Source of the DNA: DYEC01 sp034434695
GTDB lineage: Bacteria > Chloroflexota > Anaerolineae > Anaerolineales > Anaerolineaceae
Direction of reading: 5' to 3'
Assembly (NCBI GenBank): GCA_034434695.1
Contig: DAOTYY010000070.1
Location: 1-28,512 of the forward strand
DNA: 28,512 bases
Part shown: piece by piece, positions 7,661 to 14,587 of the stretch
How the letters are laid out: every line of letters starts with the position of its first letter
Position numbering within the stretch: the first letter of the stretch is position 1
Notes under the pieces: generated by a model
Database searches by the model: none
Told to the model about the DNA's origin: nothing
The model's input: only the letters and a program-made list of their open reading frames with translations
Program-made: the position numbers and the translations under genes

Positions 7661-8044
7661 TTAACCCTTGACATAAGACAGCTTTTGATAAATGAGACCG
7701 TCCCTCACCTGAAAGATATCCACCCCTCGAACATGCCCTTTGTTTCCCGTCTCATCTATCCAGTGGTACCGCCAGCGCATGATGCTGCGGTTTCCCATGC
7801 CAAAGATCTCTTCGATTTCAATATGGGCATGGGGCGATTGGCGGAAAAAATCTTCCCAGAAGCGGGTGACGGCTTCTTTTCCTGAATATACCGTGCCGTC
7901 AGGCGCCGGAGCAGTGTTTTCAAAGATGCAATCCTCGCTCATCAGCCGCATCATCCCGGCAACATCATGGCGGTTGAAAGCCTCGTTAAATTCCAGGACA
8001 ACGCGTGTAGCGGATTCTAATCGTGACATGCGGATGGGACTCAT
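7661..8044 (-). CDS. SnoaL/NTF2-like family protein
   Basis: This is a 127-residue cytoplasmic protein of the NTF2-like cone fold. Typical sequence features are FNEAFNRHDVAGMMRLMSEDCIFE near the N-terminus, the GTVYSGKEAVTRFWEDFF helix, and the C-terminal strands RWRYHW and GVDIFQVRDGLI. Members are isomerases, hydrolases or ligand-binding proteins, and the sequence does not say which applies here. AGGAGG lies eight bases before the ATG. It is followed at 11 bases by the membrane protein gene and is preceded, after a hairpin, by the two-helix membrane protein gene. Confidence 0.8.
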   Translation of the reverse strand: MSPIRMSRLESATRVVLEFNEAFNRHDVAGMMRLMSEDCIFENTAPAPDGTVYSGKEAVTRFWEDFFRQSPHAHIEIEEIFGMGNRSIMRWRYHWIDETGNKGHVRGVDIFQVRDGLIYQKLSYVKG

Positions 8045-8093
8045 TCAATCATCCTCCTCAATAACAAACCATCGGGCGGGGGGAAAGTCAGCT

Positions 8094-8111
8094 TCCGCCG
8101 CAGGCGGAGCG
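8094..8111. repeat. Hairpin sharing a 15-base core with the dispersed palindrome
   Basis: TCCGCC (8094-8099) pairs with GGCGGA (8103-8108) across a 3-base loop. The 15 bases at 8097-8111 are identical to the core of the palindromic copy at 9102-9154. It lies 23 bases beyond the stop of the gene at 8134 and may act as a terminator or mRNA-end structure. No T-run follows. Confidence 0.5.
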
Positions 8112-8133
8112 ATCCGTCCACGGGGTTCACGTC

Positions 8134-8787
8134 TTACTTTATCGCTCCTATCCTGACACGGACGATGTCTGACTGTGCTACCGGATGAATATCTTTTGGG
8201 TCGCCGGTCTGTACACGGCTTCCAACCTGGGCAGGGTCGGCGACAACAGCCAGAATGTCAATCTGGTTTCCTGCTTGCGGTGGAAATTCTTTCGCTCCAT
8301 ACCAGGCTACCGTTGTCCACTGACCGTTCCGGTCAACGGTAGCCGGTTGCTGAATCCACCAACCGGTTGCAAACGGATCAGCGGGATGGATAAGCACATA
8401 CAGTCGTAGATCAGGATTGGTAAACACTTCTGACGAGGTGCCGCTGACCGTAAATGAACCTGACCCTGTTTCTGCGAATATGCGGATTTCGATTTGTTGA
8501 CCGGATGCGGGGCTGGTTATCGCTACCCTGGGTGGTGGGGGAAGCAGTCCTCGTGCTGTGAAAATGCCCACAGAAATCAACGCCAGCAGGACGCCAACAA
8601 CGAAGACCGTCATCTTGAGAAGAATCGCAAGAGCTGATGATCGGGATGGTTTCTGTTCAGGGGATGAGGGCAGGGTTTGCTCCCGAAGTTTGCTGATCGC
8701 CTTGATAAGGCTGGCAATGGCTGCCACCAGCGTTCCTAAAGCGGCGATGAGGCTGACTGGATCACGCAGAAAATTTTCAACACTCAT
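8134..8787 (-). CDS. Membrane protein with extracytoplasmic beta-rich domain, function unknown
   Basis: This is a 217-residue protein starting MSVENFLRDP; AGGGAGGG ends five bases before this ATG, so it is preferred over the upstream in-frame ATG. A first hydrophobic segment (about 12-35) is followed by a charged loop and a second helix (about 55-82). The rest, from PPPPRVAITSPASG, is a predicted Ig-like beta domain with motifs such as SGSFTVSGTSSEVF and GQWTTVAWYG. This resembles the Gmad2 or Ig-like extracellular domains of membrane proteins. No catalytic residues are evident. It is probably the first gene of a transcript from the strong promoter near 8950. Confidence 0.65.
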   Translation of the reverse strand: MSVENFLRDPVSLIAALGTLVAAIASLIKAISKLREQTLPSSPEQKPSRSSALAILLKMTVFVVGVLLALISVGIFTARGLLPPPPRVAITSPASGQQIEIRIFAETGSGSFTVSGTSSEVFTNPDLRLYVLIHPADPFATGWWIQQPATVDRNGQWTTVAWYGAKEFPPQAGNQIDILAVVADPAQVGSRVQTGDPKDIHPVAQSDIVRVRIGAIK

Positions 8788-8935
8788 AGCATCCCTCCCT
8801 AAGGGAAGCGAGCTAACGATGAACAATAGCAGACCCCCGATACGCTGCAGTGATGCCCTATCGTCATTTGTTTAAGGTGCGATGCGCCGAAAAATATCGG
8901 ATTGCCCTGCCTGGGCAACCGTACTCTTACATTAG
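8788..8935 (-). promoter_or_regulatory. Structured leader of about 140 bases, no gene
   Basis: Between the promoter at 8936-8963 and the start codon at 8787 lies a non-coding leader. It contains a perfect hairpin with 6-bp arms and a 5-base loop (8902-8918, TTGCCC/GGGCAA). A second short stem follows at about 8889-8902 (CCGA/TCGG on the minus strand). No known riboswitch pattern is recognised. Confidence 0.4.
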
Positions 8936-8963
8936 ATTATACAATCACACCTTTCTGTGTCAA
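8936..8963 (-). promoter_or_regulatory. Consensus sigma-70-type promoter
   Basis: On the minus strand TTGACA (8958-8963) and TATAAT (8936-8941) are both perfect and are separated by 16 bases. It points at the gene starting at 8787 and the following NTF2-like and small membrane protein genes. This is the best promoter match in the window. Confidence 0.75.
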
Positions 8964-9101
8964 CAACACGAGATATTTTGCATGGGGCGGATGTTTTCGT
9001 TGTTCTCATCGCACACATGTTCTTGATCCCCTTAACCCCTCTCGAAATGAGCGGGAGCATTTTCCTATAAGCCAGAGATTCCTTATTCATGCCGATCGTC
9101 T

Positions 9102-9154
9102 GCCGTCCAACGGTACGGCGCTTTGAGCCGCAGGCGGAGCGCAGGTCGGGCGGC
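9102..9154. repeat. Dispersed palindromic element, copy A
   Basis: It shares GGCGCTTTGAGCCGCAGGCG with the copies at 9617 and 12279. The ends GCCGTCC and GGGCGGC form an inverted pair with one G-T wobble. It begins 16 bases beyond the stop codon of the membrane protein gene at 9170. The rest of the gap 8964-9101 shows nothing recognisable. Confidence 0.7.
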
Positions 9155-9169
9155 TTTCAGCGCACGTGA

Positions 9170-9568
9170 TCATTTTTCAATAGCCAATCTAAAAACCAGG
9201 AAAGCAGCCACAATACTGATAGGGATGAATACCAGTTTTTCAGTAGAGGACCCTGATGCGAGGTTTCCTGCTATGTTGAGAAGGGAATAGACAAAGATGA
9301 TCCACAAAAGGATATTGATGACTTTTTTGAAGTTTCCAGCTTGGATGTAGTCAACTTTTGCGGCAACGATCACCATAAAAAACGCGGTGACAACCAAAGC
9401 AATCGTTTCTAGTCTGACCAGATTGGCTTGCGAATTTCTGATTTGGCCACCCCACACGATCTCGGATGGAACAACCTGAACCAGGACAAGGAGATGGAAA
9501 ATGACCAATAGTCCATAGATGCCCAATAAGAGATGAGCAGCCAGTTTTACACGGATAAGTTTTTTCAT
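9170..9568 (-). CDS. Four-helix membrane protein, function unknown
   Basis: This is a 132-residue protein starting MKKLIRVKLA, with four hydrophobic segments at about 8-30, 48-70, 78-97 and 108-128, connected by short loops. AGGAG lies nine bases before this ATG. Longer starts would run through the palindromic repeat and are rejected. It has no recognised family; the four-helix layout resembles small DoxX-like or DUF proteins but without distinctive motifs. It lies downstream of the metal ATPase gene but appears to have its own promoter near 9691-9718. Confidence 0.65.
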   Translation of the reverse strand: MKKLIRVKLAAHLLLGIYGLLVIFHLLVLVQVVPSEIVWGGQIRNSQANLVRLETIALVVTAFFMVIVAAKVDYIQAGNFKKVINILLWIIFVYSLLNIAGNLASGSSTEKLVFIPISIVAAFLVFRLAIEK

Positions 9569-9616
9569 TTCTGCGCTCCTGAGGGTGAATTTCGTCTTGT
9601 CTCTACTTTGGCAATC

Positions 9617-9661
9617 AGCCGTCCGACGCCGCGGCGCTTTGAGCCGCAGGCGCGAGGGCGG
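9617..9661. repeat. Dispersed palindromic element, copy B
   Basis: It carries the CGCCGCGGCGCTTTGAGCCG core seen in copy C and lies in the 180-base gap between the metal ATPase gene and the four-helix membrane protein gene, in the probable 5' leader of the latter. Its outer arms are less perfect than in copy C. Confidence 0.7.
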
Positions 9662-9690
9662 GTGTGGCACAGGTTGGGCAGCATATTGAA

Positions 9691-9718
9691 TAATATACCC
9701 CACCTTGCTGAAATTGCA
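9691..9718 (-). promoter_or_regulatory. Candidate promoter of the four-helix membrane protein
   Basis: On the minus strand TTGCAA (9713-9718), a 16-base spacer and TATATT (9691-9696). The resulting leader of about 115 bases contains palindromic copy B. Confidence 0.45.
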
Positions 9719-9748
9719 AACGAAGCTCTTAATACCAGCTTTCCATCG

Positions 9749-11833
9749 TCATTGCTCTTGCCGCAATAGCCGGGCTGAATTGGCAAGGATTCCCAAATCC
9801 GGAAGTGATTGTGCGGCGGCGGCGAGCACAGGCGGCAAAATGCCTGCAGCAGCCAGCGTTAATCCAATAAGGTTGTAAACCGCAGTAAAAGCAAGGTTCA
9901 TCTTAACCACACCCATTGTACGCCGAGCAATCCGCAACAGATCCGGCACAAGTGTCCAATCCTCACGCATGAGAACAATGTGAGCAGCCTCAATGGCGAT
10001 GTCTGTGCCTGCCGCGCCCATGCCGATACCGGCATCCGCTTGCGCTAAGGCGGGTGCGTCGTTCACTCCATCGCCGATCATCACCACTGTGTGCCCTTTC
10101 GCCTGATAGTCCTTCACTACTTCAATCTTGCGTTCGGGCAGCAGGTTGGCGCGATACGGAACACCCAGTTTTTCGGCGAGCGCAGCAGCCGTGCGCTCAT
10201 TGTCGCCAGTGAGCAATTCAACCCGCTTCACACCAATGGCGCGCAGCTCGGCGAGGGCAGCGGGGACTTCGGGACGAAGCGTATCAGCAGCGCTCAAGAC
10301 GGCTGCAGGTTCACCATTGATAGCAACGAATAGGAGCGTTTTGCCCTGCGCTTCCAATTGTTGAGCAATGGGCAAGGATTCTGCCGCTGGGACAAGGCGG
10401 CGGTTGCCAACGGCAACAGTGTAACCGTTTATCTTGGCTCGAACGCCCAGTCCGGGGATGGCTTCAAAATACTGCGGTTCGAGGAGCGACAGATTTTGAG
10501 AACGTGCGGCAGCGCGCACGGCTTCAGCCAGAGGATGTTCTGAGTAACGTTCGGCAGAAGCGGCAAGGGCGAGAACTTCAGAAGCAGACAAATCGTTGAG
10601 CAGGATGACGTCGGTGATTTGAGGTTGACCCAGCGTGAGCGTGCCAGTTTTGTCAATCAGCACCACATCAGCACGTGCTAATGCCTCAAGGTACTTGCCA
10701 CCCTTGATCAATAGCCCGCGCTTCGCACTGGCGCCGATAGAAGCCAGCATTGCAATGGGTGTCGCCAGCGCAAATGAGCAGGAGCAGGCTACAACCAGAA
10801 CAGCGGCGGTGGATAGCGGATTACGGCTGATGAGAAAGGTCAGCGCGGCGATCCCTGTGACAACAGGCAGGTAGTAAGCGCTGAACCTGTCGGCGAGCCG
10901 CTGCACGTTGGTGCGATGGGCTTCGGCTTCTTCCACCATTTTCACTACGCGTCCGAACGTGGTATCCGCACCCACCCGCAACGCTTTTACGCGCAGGCTT
11001 CCCAACTTTGCTATGGTTGCGGCAAAAACATACGAACCGCTGGCTGCTTCTACGGGCATTGATTCTCCCGTGATCGCTGCCTGATCAACCGTAGCGTATC
11101 CGGCAATCACTTCGCCATCCACCGGTATCTTCTCGCCAGGGCGAACGATCACGATGTTACCGACCTTCACGTCGGTGACTGGCACTTCTACTTCTGCGCC
11201 GTCGCGTTCCACGCGGGCGGTCTGCGGCACGAGGGCGGTCAGTTCTTTTACGGCACGGCGGGCGCTTTCTGTGGTGAAACGTTCGACCTGATCACCGACG
11301 CGCATAAACACGACCACGATGGCGGCGGTCACCCACTCACCTACGATCAATGCTGCAATGGCTCCAAGGGTCATCAACGTATGGGAGATGATTTGCCGGC
11401 GGAGCGAGGCTCGCACAACATTGCGAAAGACCGGAAAGCCGCCCGCAAGTACCAGCACCATCCCAACGGGCAGTGGGACAAGTTCATTCAGTTTCTTGAA
11501 CAAACCAAGCCATTCACCTGCGACCACAATGCCTAAGACAACACAGAATACAAGAACAAGCAGCACTCTCAGCCGGCGATTGAAACTGCCTATACGGGCG
11601 ATAGGGGATGTGCTCGTCTCAGGCACAGAGTACCCTGCGCTCTCCACAGCTTTACGGATAGCGGGTAAATCTACCCGCGCTGGGTCGAGATGGATGATGG
11701 CTTTTTCGGAGGACAGGAGGACGTTAACCGACTGAATGCCGGGTAAGCTGACAATGGCATCTCGAACGTGCAGCGTGCATTCAGCACAGTCCATGCCTTT
11801 GATGGGTATTTCAACGATTTGTGTTTCAGCCAT
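9749..11833 (-). CDS. Heavy-metal (P1B-type) P-type ATPase with a Cys-Ser-Cys membrane motif
   Basis: This is a 694-residue inner-membrane metal exporter powered by ATP. An N-terminal HMA domain (residues about 6-72) has GMDCAEC with C16 and C19. The actuator TGES motif is at 255-258, the phosphorylated D394 is in DKTGT, and the nucleotide-site motif SEHP is at 431-434, followed by LTGDN and GDGVNDAPAL. The transport-site motif is C350-S351-C352 in place of the usual Cys-Pro-Cys. The last helix has AAAQSLPDLGI rather than the typical Zn/Cd or Cu signature, so the metal cannot be read from it. Its CmtR-like regulator, whose stop is one base upstream, points to Cd or Pb. The ATG at 11833 is chosen because GGGAGGG lies five bases upstream. 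Confidence 0.93.
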   Translation of the reverse strand: MAETQIVEIPIKGMDCAECTLHVRDAIVSLPGIQSVNVLLSSEKAIIHLDPARVDLPAIRKAVESAGYSVPETSTSPIARIGSFNRRLRVLLVLVFCVVLGIVVAGEWLGLFKKLNELVPLPVGMVLVLAGGFPVFRNVVRASLRRQIISHTLMTLGAIAALIVGEWVTAAIVVVFMRVGDQVERFTTESARRAVKELTALVPQTARVERDGAEVEVPVTDVKVGNIVIVRPGEKIPVDGEVIAGYATVDQAAITGESMPVEAASGSYVFAATIAKLGSLRVKALRVGADTTFGRVVKMVEEAEAHRTNVQRLADRFSAYYLPVVTGIAALTFLISRNPLSTAAVLVVACSCSFALATPIAMLASIGASAKRGLLIKGGKYLEALARADVVLIDKTGTLTLGQPQITDVILLNDLSASEVLALAASAERYSEHPLAEAVRAAARSQNLSLLEPQYFEAIPGLGVRAKINGYTVAVGNRRLVPAAESLPIAQQLEAQGKTLLFVAINGEPAAVLSAADTLRPEVPAALAELRAIGVKRVELLTGDNERTAAALAEKLGVPYRANLLPERKIEVVKDYQAKGHTVVMIGDGVNDAPALAQADAGIGMGAAGTDIAIEAAHIVLMREDWTLVPDLLRIARRTMGVVKMNLAFTAVYNLIGLTLAAAGILPPVLAAAAQSLPDLGILANSARLLRQEQ

Positions 11834-11834
11834 G

Positions 11835-12176
11835 TTAGCCCTCCCTTGCGTTATACCGTGTGCATTCGTAAATGCCCTTCGCCACATGGACGAGCAGCTC
11901 ATCCGCAAGGCGAAGCAACTGCTCCACGCGGGGGTCACTCAATTCGTAGTAAGCGAATCGTCCCTGCTGTTTTGCCTTCACAAGCCCGCAATCGCGCAGA
12001 CAACCGAGGTGATTCGACACGTTTGACTGCGTTAAGCCAGTGACTTGTACGATTTCGTTCACGGTAAGGGAGCCGCCTCGTAAGGCTTCCAAGATGGAAA
12101 GGCGAGACGGGTCAGAAAAGCCGCGAAAGAGTTTGGCTTTCAGCTCACCGATTTTGGGGTTGGCTGCGATATACAT
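11835..12176 (-). CDS. ArsR/SmtB-family metal sensor, CmtR-like
   Basis: This is a 113-residue dimeric winged-helix repressor. The recognition helix region reads TQSNVSNHLGCLRDCGL. The pair C59 and C63 (CLRDC) and a C-terminal C105 match in spacing the C57, C61 and C102 ligands of the Cd/Pb sensor CmtR of Mycobacterium tuberculosis. It most likely represses itself and the adjacent ATPase until Cd or Pb binds. The start at 12176 is preferred to the ATG at 12188: GGAG lies six bases before it, whereas the earlier ATG has none. The promoter and a 12-bp-arm palindrome lie immediately upstream. Confidence 0.9.
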   Translation of the reverse strand: MYIAANPKIGELKAKLFRGFSDPSRLSILEALRGGSLTVNEIVQVTGLTQSNVSNHLGCLRDCGLVKAKQQGRFAYYELSDPRVEQLLRLADELLVHVAKGIYECTRYNAREG

Positions 12177-12190
12177 CGTACTCTCCATAT

Positions 12191-12222
12191 ATCATCATAT
12201 CATCATTTGGTGATATGATGAT
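12191..12222. promoter_or_regulatory. Operator palindrome of the metal-resistance operon
   Basis: ATCATCATATCA (12191-12202) and TGATATGATGAT (12211-12222) are perfect 12-bp inverted arms with an 8-base spacer. The right arm overlaps the -10 box, and the whole site lies between promoter and gene, as expected for an ArsR-family repressor. Binding is inferred. Confidence 0.75.
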
Positions 12223-12246
12223 AGGCGAAAAAATAATACTTGTCAA
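12218..12246 (-). promoter_or_regulatory. Promoter of the ArsR-ATPase operon
   Basis: On the minus strand TTGACA (12241-12246), a spacer of exactly 17 bases and TATCAT (12218-12223). The -10 box lies inside the operator palindrome. Confidence 0.75.
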
Positions 12247-12278
12247 GCCAAGATGGGATATTTTGAATTCGGAGGAGA

Positions 12279-12330
12279 CCGTCCAACGCCGCGGCGCTTT
12301 GAGCCGCAGGCGCGAGGGCGGATTGGACGG
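12279..12330. repeat. Dispersed palindromic element, copy C
   Basis: This is the most perfect copy: the ends CCGTCCAA (12279-12286) and TTGGACGG (12323-12330) are exact inverted repeats around the shared GC-rich core. It starts 21 bases beyond the stop of the CPBP protease gene and lies between that gene and the ArsR promoter. It could serve as a terminator, though no T-run is present. Confidence 0.75.
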
Positions 12331-12351
12331 AATCGGTTATCCTGAACAACG

Positions 12352-13167
12352 TTAAGCCACGAACTTACCTTTGCTGGATAGGGTTTTGGGCTTGTAAAGG
12401 AATACTACGACCACTGCCCAAAGCATGACCATGGTGCTGATGACTGCTGCAAGCAGGCCATTGCCCGCGCTGGAGGCGGAGATATAGTTGAAACCGCCAT
12501 GAAAAATGGCTGCTATCAGGATGCTTCCTTCTGCACTATTCAGCAGCCATGTGAATACAATGGCGCCAGCCAACAGTCCAAAGAGCCATCCAATGGCGAT
12601 CGAAGGGTCAAATAGGTAGAAAAACTGCGGCAAGTGCCATAATGCCCAGAAGAAAGCTAACAGGAGCGTGGCAGAAAGTGCGCTTCGGTTTTTTTGTAAG
12701 CGGGGCAGAGCATATCCCCGCCAGCCGGTTTCTTCTCCTATGCCAAACGTGAATAGCCAAAGGAATAGTGCGCCAATTCCTAATGGGGGAAGAAAATGAA
12801 TTTCTCCTAAATCGGAGAGGGAAAGGTTGTTGTTCGTGAATAAGTTGATGAACAAAGCGACCAGAAACCCTAGGATGAGCGGCGATAGGGCTGCAAGCCA
12901 CCAAGCGCCGCCCACTCGCCATTGGATCATCCGTCGCCAAAGTTCTTTCACCCCTTGCCGCCCCTCAGTTGCCAAAGTGACTATCAAGGCAGAAAGCATG
13001 GGTCCATAAGCCACAAGGTAATGAGACCATTCGGGCAATACAGGTTGAATCATCCCTTGTTTAGCCAGCGCTAGGGGGATTCCAATCGTCCACGAAATTG
13101 CATAAGCGAGAATGAAATAGGCAGCAAGTTTTCTTGCTTCCTGATGGGTAGAGGTTTGGTGTTGCAT
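12352..13167 (-). CDS. CPBP family intramembrane metalloprotease (CAAX/Abi type)
   Basis: This is a 271-residue integral membrane protein with about eight hydrophobic segments. The family's motifs are complete: E145/E146 and R150 in GEETGWRGYALP (EExxxR), H178 in FFWALWHLP (FxxxH), and H223/N227 in FHGGFN (HxxxN). These residues line the buried active site in Rce1-type proteases. Bacterial members have been linked to peptide modification, bacteriocin self-immunity and membrane stress, and no partner gene here decides between these. AGGAG lies seven bases before the ATG. Confidence 0.9.
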   Translation of the reverse strand: MQHQTSTHQEARKLAAYFILAYAISWTIGIPLALAKQGMIQPVLPEWSHYLVAYGPMLSALIVTLATEGRQGVKELWRRMIQWRVGGAWWLAALSPLILGFLVALFINLFTNNNLSLSDLGEIHFLPPLGIGALFLWLFTFGIGEETGWRGYALPRLQKNRSALSATLLLAFFWALWHLPQFFYLFDPSIAIGWLFGLLAGAIVFTWLLNSAEGSILIAAIFHGGFNYISASSAGNGLLAAVISTMVMLWAVVVVFLYKPKTLSSKGKFVA

Positions 13168-13199
13168 GTTGGGCTCCTTTCATACCATGCAGGCAAGAC

Positions 13200-13700
13200 T
13201 CACTTGAGTAGAGGCAAATCAAGGGGCATGATGTTATTGAAAATCAAATAAAAAGCAAGGGTGCCGCCACTCAATAACATGAGCAAACTTATAAAAATCA
13301 TGGCGTTGTTGCTGCTTTGGGTTTTGGACAAAACGGAATCTTGGGGACGTTCAGGGTTGTAATAAACGAGGACTTTTTTGCCTATGGGAAAGTTGGCTAG
13401 ATAATCTTCGGCATCTTGTTTTCTGCGGAATCTTATCGGGCTGCCAAAGCGAATTCTGGAATGAACAAAAGATCGCCCATTTACTTCATAGGAATAAGTA
13501 ACACTCGGATAAAACCAGTGATTATAATAATCCGTGTCTATTTTCCTAGAAGAAATGATTCCCGTAGTGTTTGACCAGGCTTGGCTTTGAATGATTTTCT
13601 TTCTTTGAGAAAGTCCGTAAAACAAAAAAAGCAATCCCGGTGAAATAAAGACGAGAAATACAAGAACTGAAAGAACTACAGGATCGAAATTTGAAAGCAT
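13200..13700 (-). CDS. DUF3592 membrane protein
   Basis: This is a 166-residue protein with an N-terminal helix (about 8-30), a soluble domain of beta strands and a C-terminal helix (about 133-155). The middle has the DUF3592 pattern: WSNTTGIISSRKI, YPSVTYSYEVNGRSF, IGKKVLVYYNPERPQDSVL. The family's role is unknown. A ribosome-binding site GAAGGA precedes the ATG. The gene is visibly AT-richer than the flanking metabolic genes. The gap of 32 bases to the protease gene suggests an operon. Confidence 0.8.
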   Translation of the reverse strand: MLSNFDPVVLSVLVFLVFISPGLLFLFYGLSQRKKIIQSQAWSNTTGIISSRKIDTDYYNHWFYPSVTYSYEVNGRSFVHSRIRFGSPIRFRRKQDAEDYLANFPIGKKVLVYYNPERPQDSVLSKTQSSNNAMIFISLLMLLSGGTLAFYLIFNNIMPLDLPLLK

Positions 13701-14195
13701 CTCTTATCCTTCGTATGGCTCTTTCAAAAAGCTCTCATGGAAAGTGAAAAATGCATTCAACGATTTACCCCAGCCCGGCTATATTCCGATTATAGAGGAT
13801 TTACTGCCGTGGCTGCTTAAGAAGTGGTCATCGTGCCATTAAGAGGAGGTTAAGAACAAAATTTTTCCCCTAGATATGGCGTTAAGAGGCATGTCTTGGG
13901 GAGAGATACGCCAACGATGACTTTTCGACACTTTCGTTCGGATGCTCCTGCGGCGGAGCTTGTTTGCTCGCGCGCCTCAGCCCTTTGGATGATTATATCC
14001 CCAAACGTTTTTCGTGAATATCAGCCTGAGCAGAATGACGACGCTCCGCCCCTTGCCCGGCTTGCGGTTGAACAAATGCCTGCGCCGGCGTTGGCGCACT
14101 TGCCGCAGTGATTTGGAACGTTGGGCGGCGGTACTCTGGCGAATGTTTGGGTGGTAAAATAGATAGAGAAGCATTGGTCTATAGGAGCCTTTCTT
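13701..14195. other. 495-bp intergenic region, no gene
   Basis: No convincing coding sequence is seen. A minus-strand TATAAT at 13789-13794 may serve the DUF3592 gene. A hairpin with 5-bp arms lies at 13944-13959 (GCTCC/GGAGC). A plus-strand TAAAAT at 14155-14160 may be the -10 of the restriction-modification genes, without a clear -35. Confidence 0.5.
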
Positions 14196-14585
14196 ATGGC
14201 AGGAAAAGGAACTGCGCCTAAAAGTGGAGATGAATTAAAGCAGCGGGTTGCCGATCTGGCGCAAAGTCTTGGATTGAAAGCACAGAAAGAAGTCAAAGCG
14301 GCAAGAAGGCTTTGGGGGCAGCGGCGGTACATTGACGTCGTGCTTACAGACGAGAAAACTGCTAAACGATTGGGTATAGAATGCAAGTTCCAGGCGACGG
14401 CTGGCACAGCCGAAGAAAAGATACCCGCCACTATTCAGGATATGGAGCATTGGCCCATTCCAGGTATTGTGGTGATTGATGGCGAAGGTTTTTCAGAGAA
14501 CATGCAAGGTTATCTCATGTCTACAGGAAAAGTGGTTTGGTTCGCCGATCTGGAAGACTGGCTGCGATTGTACTTTGGGTTGTAG
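14196..14585 (+). CDS. PD-(D/E)XK nuclease-like protein, putative restriction endonuclease
   Basis: This is a compact 129-residue protein. It has a PD-(D/E)XK-type core: D47 in RRYIDVVL, then E62 and K64 in GIECKFQ, flanked by an N-terminal helix with E13 and a following helix. The Asp-x14-Glu-x-Lys spacing suits a metal-dependent nuclease. It ends two bases before a DNA adenine methyltransferase gene, which supports its role as the cleaving half of a type II restriction-modification system. GGAG lies nine bases before the ATG. The size is at the small end for such enzymes. No close family member is recognised. Confidence 0.7.
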   Translation: MAGKGTAPKSGDELKQRVADLAQSLGLKAQKEVKAARRLWGQRRYIDVVLTDEKTAKRLGIECKFQATAGTAEEKIPATIQDMEHWPIPGIVVIDGEGFSENMQGYLMSTGKVVWFADLEDWLRLYFGL

Positions 14586-14587
14586 TC

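Noticed and set aside
8964..9101. Possible small plus-strand gene in the gap before palindromic copy A
   Set aside because: No ribosome-binding site and no recognisable protein pattern; the region looks non-coding.
9569..9703. 45-residue N-terminal extension of the four-helix membrane protein
   Set aside because: It is encoded by palindromic repeat copy B; AGGAG before the ATG at 9568 marks the real start.
11834..11938. 35-residue N-terminal extension of the metal ATPase
   Set aside because: It overlaps the ArsR gene, lacks homology to HMA domains, and a strong ribosome-binding site supports the ATG at 11833.
13896..14111. Short frames in the 495-bp gap before the restriction-modification pair
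   Set aside because: They lack ribosome-binding sites and any family resemblance, and the hairpin at 13944-13959 lies inside them.
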